DNA from: Qipengyuania gelatinilytica
Lineage (GTDB): Bacteria; Pseudomonadota; Alphaproteobacteria; Sphingomonadales; Sphingomonadaceae
NCBI RefSeq assembly: GCF_019711315.1
Contig: NZ_CP081294.1
Span: 992,001 to 1,056,000, forward strand
Reading direction: 5' to 3'
Length of the DNA stretch: 64,000 bases
Part shown: positions 61,569 to 64,000 of the stretch, in pieces
Numbering within the stretch: the first letter of the stretch is position 1
Layout: every line of letters starts with the position of its first letter
Program-made: the position numbers and the translations under genes
Notes under the pieces: model-generated
What the model was told of the DNA's origin: nothing
Databases searched by the model: none
What the model saw: the letters and a program-made list of their open reading frames with translations, nothing else

Positions 61569-62300
61569 TCAACCAGCCACGCTCAGGCCGCCATCGACGC
61601 TGATCGTCTGGCCGACAATGAAATCGGCGAGCGGCGAGGCAAGGAAAAGCGCAGCACCCGCCATATCCTCGGGCAGGCCCAGCCGGCCGCGGGGCGTGGC
61701 GGCGATGGTCTGCTTCTGGAACTTCTCGTCTTTCAGGAACACGTCGTTGATCTTCGTGTGGACATAGCCCGGAGCAATGCCGTTTACGCGGATGCCCTCC
61801 GCCCCGAAGGCGACCCCAAGCGACTTCACCATGCTGATCGCACCCGCCTTGCTAGCCCCATAAGCCGGGTTGCCGACGAGGCCACGATACCCGCCGATCG
61901 AGCTCACGATAATCAGCGAACCGCCGGTGTCGGCGAGCTTCTGGCGCGTGGCATTCGCGCAGTCGAGCAGGCTGTCGAGATTGACCTCCATCACAGCATC
62001 CCAGCCCTCGCGGGTGAATTCCTCGCGTCCATAGCGCGCAATGCCCTGGCACAGCACAACCACGTCGAGCGTATCGGGCCAGTCGAAAGCATCGACCGCG
62101 TCGCGGTCCGAGACATCGAGTGAGTGGAAGGAAAGGCCTTCCATATCGCTATCGGGATAGTCCTGCTCAGAGCCGCGTGTGCCGGTGACATGGACCGTCG
62201 CACCCGCAGCGCGGAAGGCTTGCGCGATGCCGTTACCGATCCCGCTCGTTCCCCCCACCACGAGGACGGTCTTGCCGGAATAATCGAGCGGATCGGTCAT
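61569..62300 (-). CDS. Short-chain dehydrogenase/reductase
   Basis: 243 residues, classical SDR: cofactor loop VVGGTSGIGNG near 14-24, active-site Ser in IVSSIGGYRG, Tyr/Lys in NPAYGASKAGAI near 143-154, and the C-terminal DGGLSVAG. NAD(P)-dependent oxidation of an alcohol/hydroxyacyl substrate. Ten bases downstream of the acyl-CoA dehydrogenase gene and probably cotranscribed. Confidence 0.93.
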   Translation of the reverse strand: MTDPLDYSGKTVLVVGGTSGIGNGIAQAFRAAGATVHVTGTRGSEQDYPDSDMEGLSFHSLDVSDRDAVDAFDWPDTLDVVVLCQGIARYGREEFTREGWDAVMEVNLDSLLDCANATRQKLADTGGSLIIVSSIGGYRGLVGNPAYGASKAGAISMVKSLGVAFGAEGIRVNGIAPGYVHTKINDVFLKDEKFQKQTIAATPRGRLGLPEDMAGAALFLASPLADFIVGQTISVDGGLSVAG

Positions 62301-62310
62301 AATACTCTCC

Positions 62311-63453
62311 TCAGATTGCGCGGCTGACGACTTCTTTCATGATCTCGTTCGTTCCGCCGTAAATGCGCTGGACGCGGGCATCACGCCAAAGCCGCGCGAT
62401 GGGATATTCGTTCATGTAGCCCGCCCCGCCATGCAGCTGGAGCGCGGCATCGCAGCATTCCCACTGCAGATCGGTGTGCCACAGCTTGGCCGCGCTGGCT
62501 TCATCGGTTGTGAGTTCGCCCTTGAGATGGCGGACGATCGCCCAGTCGAGATGGGCCCAGCCGACCTGCAGCTTGGCGGCGAGATCGGCAAGCGTGAACT
62601 TGGTGTTCTGAAACTCGAACACGGTCTTGCCGAACGCCTTGCGGTCCTTGGTGAACTTCACCGCCTCGTCGAAGGCGCGCTGGGCACCTGCCTGCGCGCC
62701 GACGGCAATCGAAAGGCGTTCCTGAGGCAGCTCCTCCATAAGGTGGACGAAACCCCGCCCTTCCCCGCCGAGCAGGTTCTCTTTCGGCACGCGGCAATCG
62801 TTGAAGAACAGCTCCGACGTATCGGCGGCATGCTGGCCGATCTTGTCCAGGTTGCGCCCGCGTTCGAAGCCCGGCGTTCCTGCATCGACGAGGATCAGCG
62901 AGGTCCCCTTGGCGCCCTGCGAAGGGTCGGTCTTGCAGACCACGATCACGCAATCGGCATTCTGCCCGTTGGTGATATAGGTCTTCGAGCCGTTGATGAC
63001 CCATTCGTCGCCATCGAGCTTGGCGGTGGTGCGCACGCCCTGCAGGTCGGAGCCAGCACCCGGTTCGGTCATGGCGATGGCGGTGATGATGTCGCCCGAC
63101 ACCATGCCCGGCAGGTATTTCTTCTTCTGCTCCTCGGTGCCGAGGCGTTCGAAGTAGTTCACCGTGATGTCGTTCTGCAGGGTGAAGCCGGCAGACGACC
63201 CCATGTAGCTGAGTTCCTCTGCAATCACGCAGTTGAAGCCGAAGTCGAGGCCGAGCCCCCCGTTCTCCTCGGCCACGGTCGGGCAGAGCATGCCCGCTTC
63301 GCCCAGCGCTTTCCATGCCTCGCGTCCGACGATGCCCTCTTCCTCGTGCTTGTCGAGGAAAGGGACCATGTGTTCGGCAAAAACCTTGCGCACCGTGTCG
63401 CGGAAGGCTTCGTGGTCATCATTATAGGCAAAGCGCCTGGCAGTATCGAGCAT
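62311..63453 (-). CDS. Acyl-CoA dehydrogenase
   Basis: 380 residues, FAD-dependent. IAMTEPGAGSDLQG near 125-138, ERLSIAVGAQAGAQRAFDEA near 245-264, LQLHGGAGYMNEYPIARLWR and RIYGGTNEIMKEVVSRAI. The YGGT in place of YEGT, together with the AFDEA segment, resembles the long-chain (LCAD-type) group, where the base sits on an earlier helix. Part of a catabolic run with the SDR and the next gene. Confidence 0.94.
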   Translation of the reverse strand: MLDTARRFAYNDDHEAFRDTVRKVFAEHMVPFLDKHEEEGIVGREAWKALGEAGMLCPTVAEENGGLGLDFGFNCVIAEELSYMGSSAGFTLQNDITVNYFERLGTEEQKKKYLPGMVSGDIITAIAMTEPGAGSDLQGVRTTAKLDGDEWVINGSKTYITNGQNADCVIVVCKTDPSQGAKGTSLILVDAGTPGFERGRNLDKIGQHAADTSELFFNDCRVPKENLLGGEGRGFVHLMEELPQERLSIAVGAQAGAQRAFDEAVKFTKDRKAFGKTVFEFQNTKFTLADLAAKLQVGWAHLDWAIVRHLKGELTTDEASAAKLWHTDLQWECCDAALQLHGGAGYMNEYPIARLWRDARVQRIYGGTNEIMKEVVSRAI

Positions 63454-63466
63454 CCTTGCGGCTCCC

Positions 63467-64000
63467 TCAGGCGTTCTGGAAACCGGCGAGGCGCTGGGTG
63501 ATGATGTCCTCGGCCTGGCTCATGATGTTGTCGATCAGTTCCTGGCAGGTCGGGATATCGTTGATCAGGCCTGCCACCATGCCGCAGGACCATGCGCCTG
63601 CATCCATGTCGCCTTCGGTCATGATGCGCGGATAGACGCCTGCGACCTGTTCGATGATGTCCTCGAACTTGAGGTCGTCACCCTTTTCCTGCTCGATCTT
63701 GAGCAATTCCTCGACCGCGTCATTGGTCATCACGCGCTCGGTGTTGCGCAGCGGGCGCATGACGAGGCGGGTGTCGAGCTCGCTGGCCGCGACGATCGCC
63801 TGCTTCACGTTCTCGTGGACCGGCGCTTCCTTGGTCGCGATGAAGCGCGTGCCCATGTTCATGCCGTCCGCGCCCATGGCGAGTGCGGCGACGAGGCTGC
63901 GGCCATCGGCCATGCCGCCGCTGGCGACGAAGGGAATTTCAAGCTCGTCCGCTGCGCGCGGCAGCAGGATCATGTTCGGAATATCGTCCTCGCCCGGATG
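63467..64000 (-). CDS. Nitronate monooxygenase-like FMN protein (5' end outside window)
   Basis: Last 177 residues visible. TIM-barrel FMN protein of the NMO/enoyl-reductase-II group: VASGGMADGRSLVAALAMGADGMNMGTRFIAT (first 20 residues being the FMN phosphate site) and HENVKQAI. The frame is open to the window edge (HPGEDDIPNM). Only 13 bases before the acyl-CoA dehydrogenase start, so cotranscribed. Family members oxidise nitronates or act as 2-enoyl reductases. Confidence 0.9.
   Translation of the reverse strand, partial: HPGEDDIPNMILLPRAADELEIPFVASGGMADGRSLVAALAMGADGMNMGTRFIATKEAPVHENVKQAIVAASELDTRLVMRPLRNTERVMTNDAVEELLKIEQEKGDDLKFEDIIEQVAGVYPRIMTEGDMDAGAWSCGMVAGLINDIPTCQELIDNIMSQAEDIITQRLAGFQNA

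Noticed and set aside
1..64000. CRISPR array, prophage or insertion sequence
   Set aside because: No regularly spaced repeats, transposase or phage structural gene was seen on reading both strands.

Overview
The window is a high-GC alphaproteobacterial chromosome segment, most likely from the Sphingomonadales and probably Erythrobacteraceae. Clues are a GcrA cell-cycle regulator, an F1-ATPase zeta inhibitor (DUF1476), CrtZ carotenoid hydroxylase, several large TonB-dependent receptors and the alphaproteobacterial-style rimP-nusA-ylxR-infB order. The genus is an inference from gene content only. Genes are tightly packed with many ATGA/GTGA/TGATG overlaps; no gene-free stretch exceeds 300 bases. 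I see no insertion sequence, prophage or CRISPR array.

Layout. 1-6.1 kb (minus): sulfur and siroheme genes (sulfite/nitrite reductase, DUF2849, cobA), an MscS channel, cystathionine beta-lyase, a sulfurtransferase and a secreted Pro/Thr-rich protein. 6.2-9.5 kb (plus): queF, a DUF1499 membrane protein and a SLOG-like/four-helix membrane protein. 9.5-14.9 kb: a K+ channel-like protein, an ABC-2 permease, gcrA, a diguanylate cyclase and two methyltransferase-fold proteins. 15-28 kb (mostly minus): the translation/RNA block pnp, rpsO, truB, rbfA, infB, ylxR, nusA, rimP, interrupted by an M50 protease, tdk, an abgT-type transporter and a hotdog thioesterase.

28.2-32.8 kb is the most distinctive region: pspF faces a sigma-54 promoter that drives a small-protein gene, pspA, pspB and pspC, then five further PspB-like membrane/coiled-coil proteins and a 58-residue membrane protein. 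A common coiled-coil motif recurs in seven consecutive genes, so this looks like a locally expanded envelope-stress (phage-shock) operon. 32.8-43.4 kb holds sufE, a TIR-TM-FlgO-TPR protein, Pmp3, crtZ, leuC/leuD with a small gene between them, a quinone oxidoreductase, the zeta/BolA/monothiol-glutaredoxin trio, a Nudix hydrolase, a tRNA-Arg(TCT) flanked by repeats, and a YhhQ-type transporter.

43.4-60.3 kb is envelope-facing: a large TonB-dependent receptor, a compact virB1-2-3-4-6-9-10-11 secretion operon with no virB5, B7, B8 or D4, then a lipoprotein plus second TonB-dependent receptor preceded by Pho-box-like sites and followed by a PhoB-type regulator whose receiver domain has lost conserved residues. 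60.3-64 kb ends with an aldo/keto reductase and a lipid or xenobiotic catabolic run: SDR, acyl-CoA dehydrogenase, and a nitronate monooxygenase-like protein cut by the window edge.
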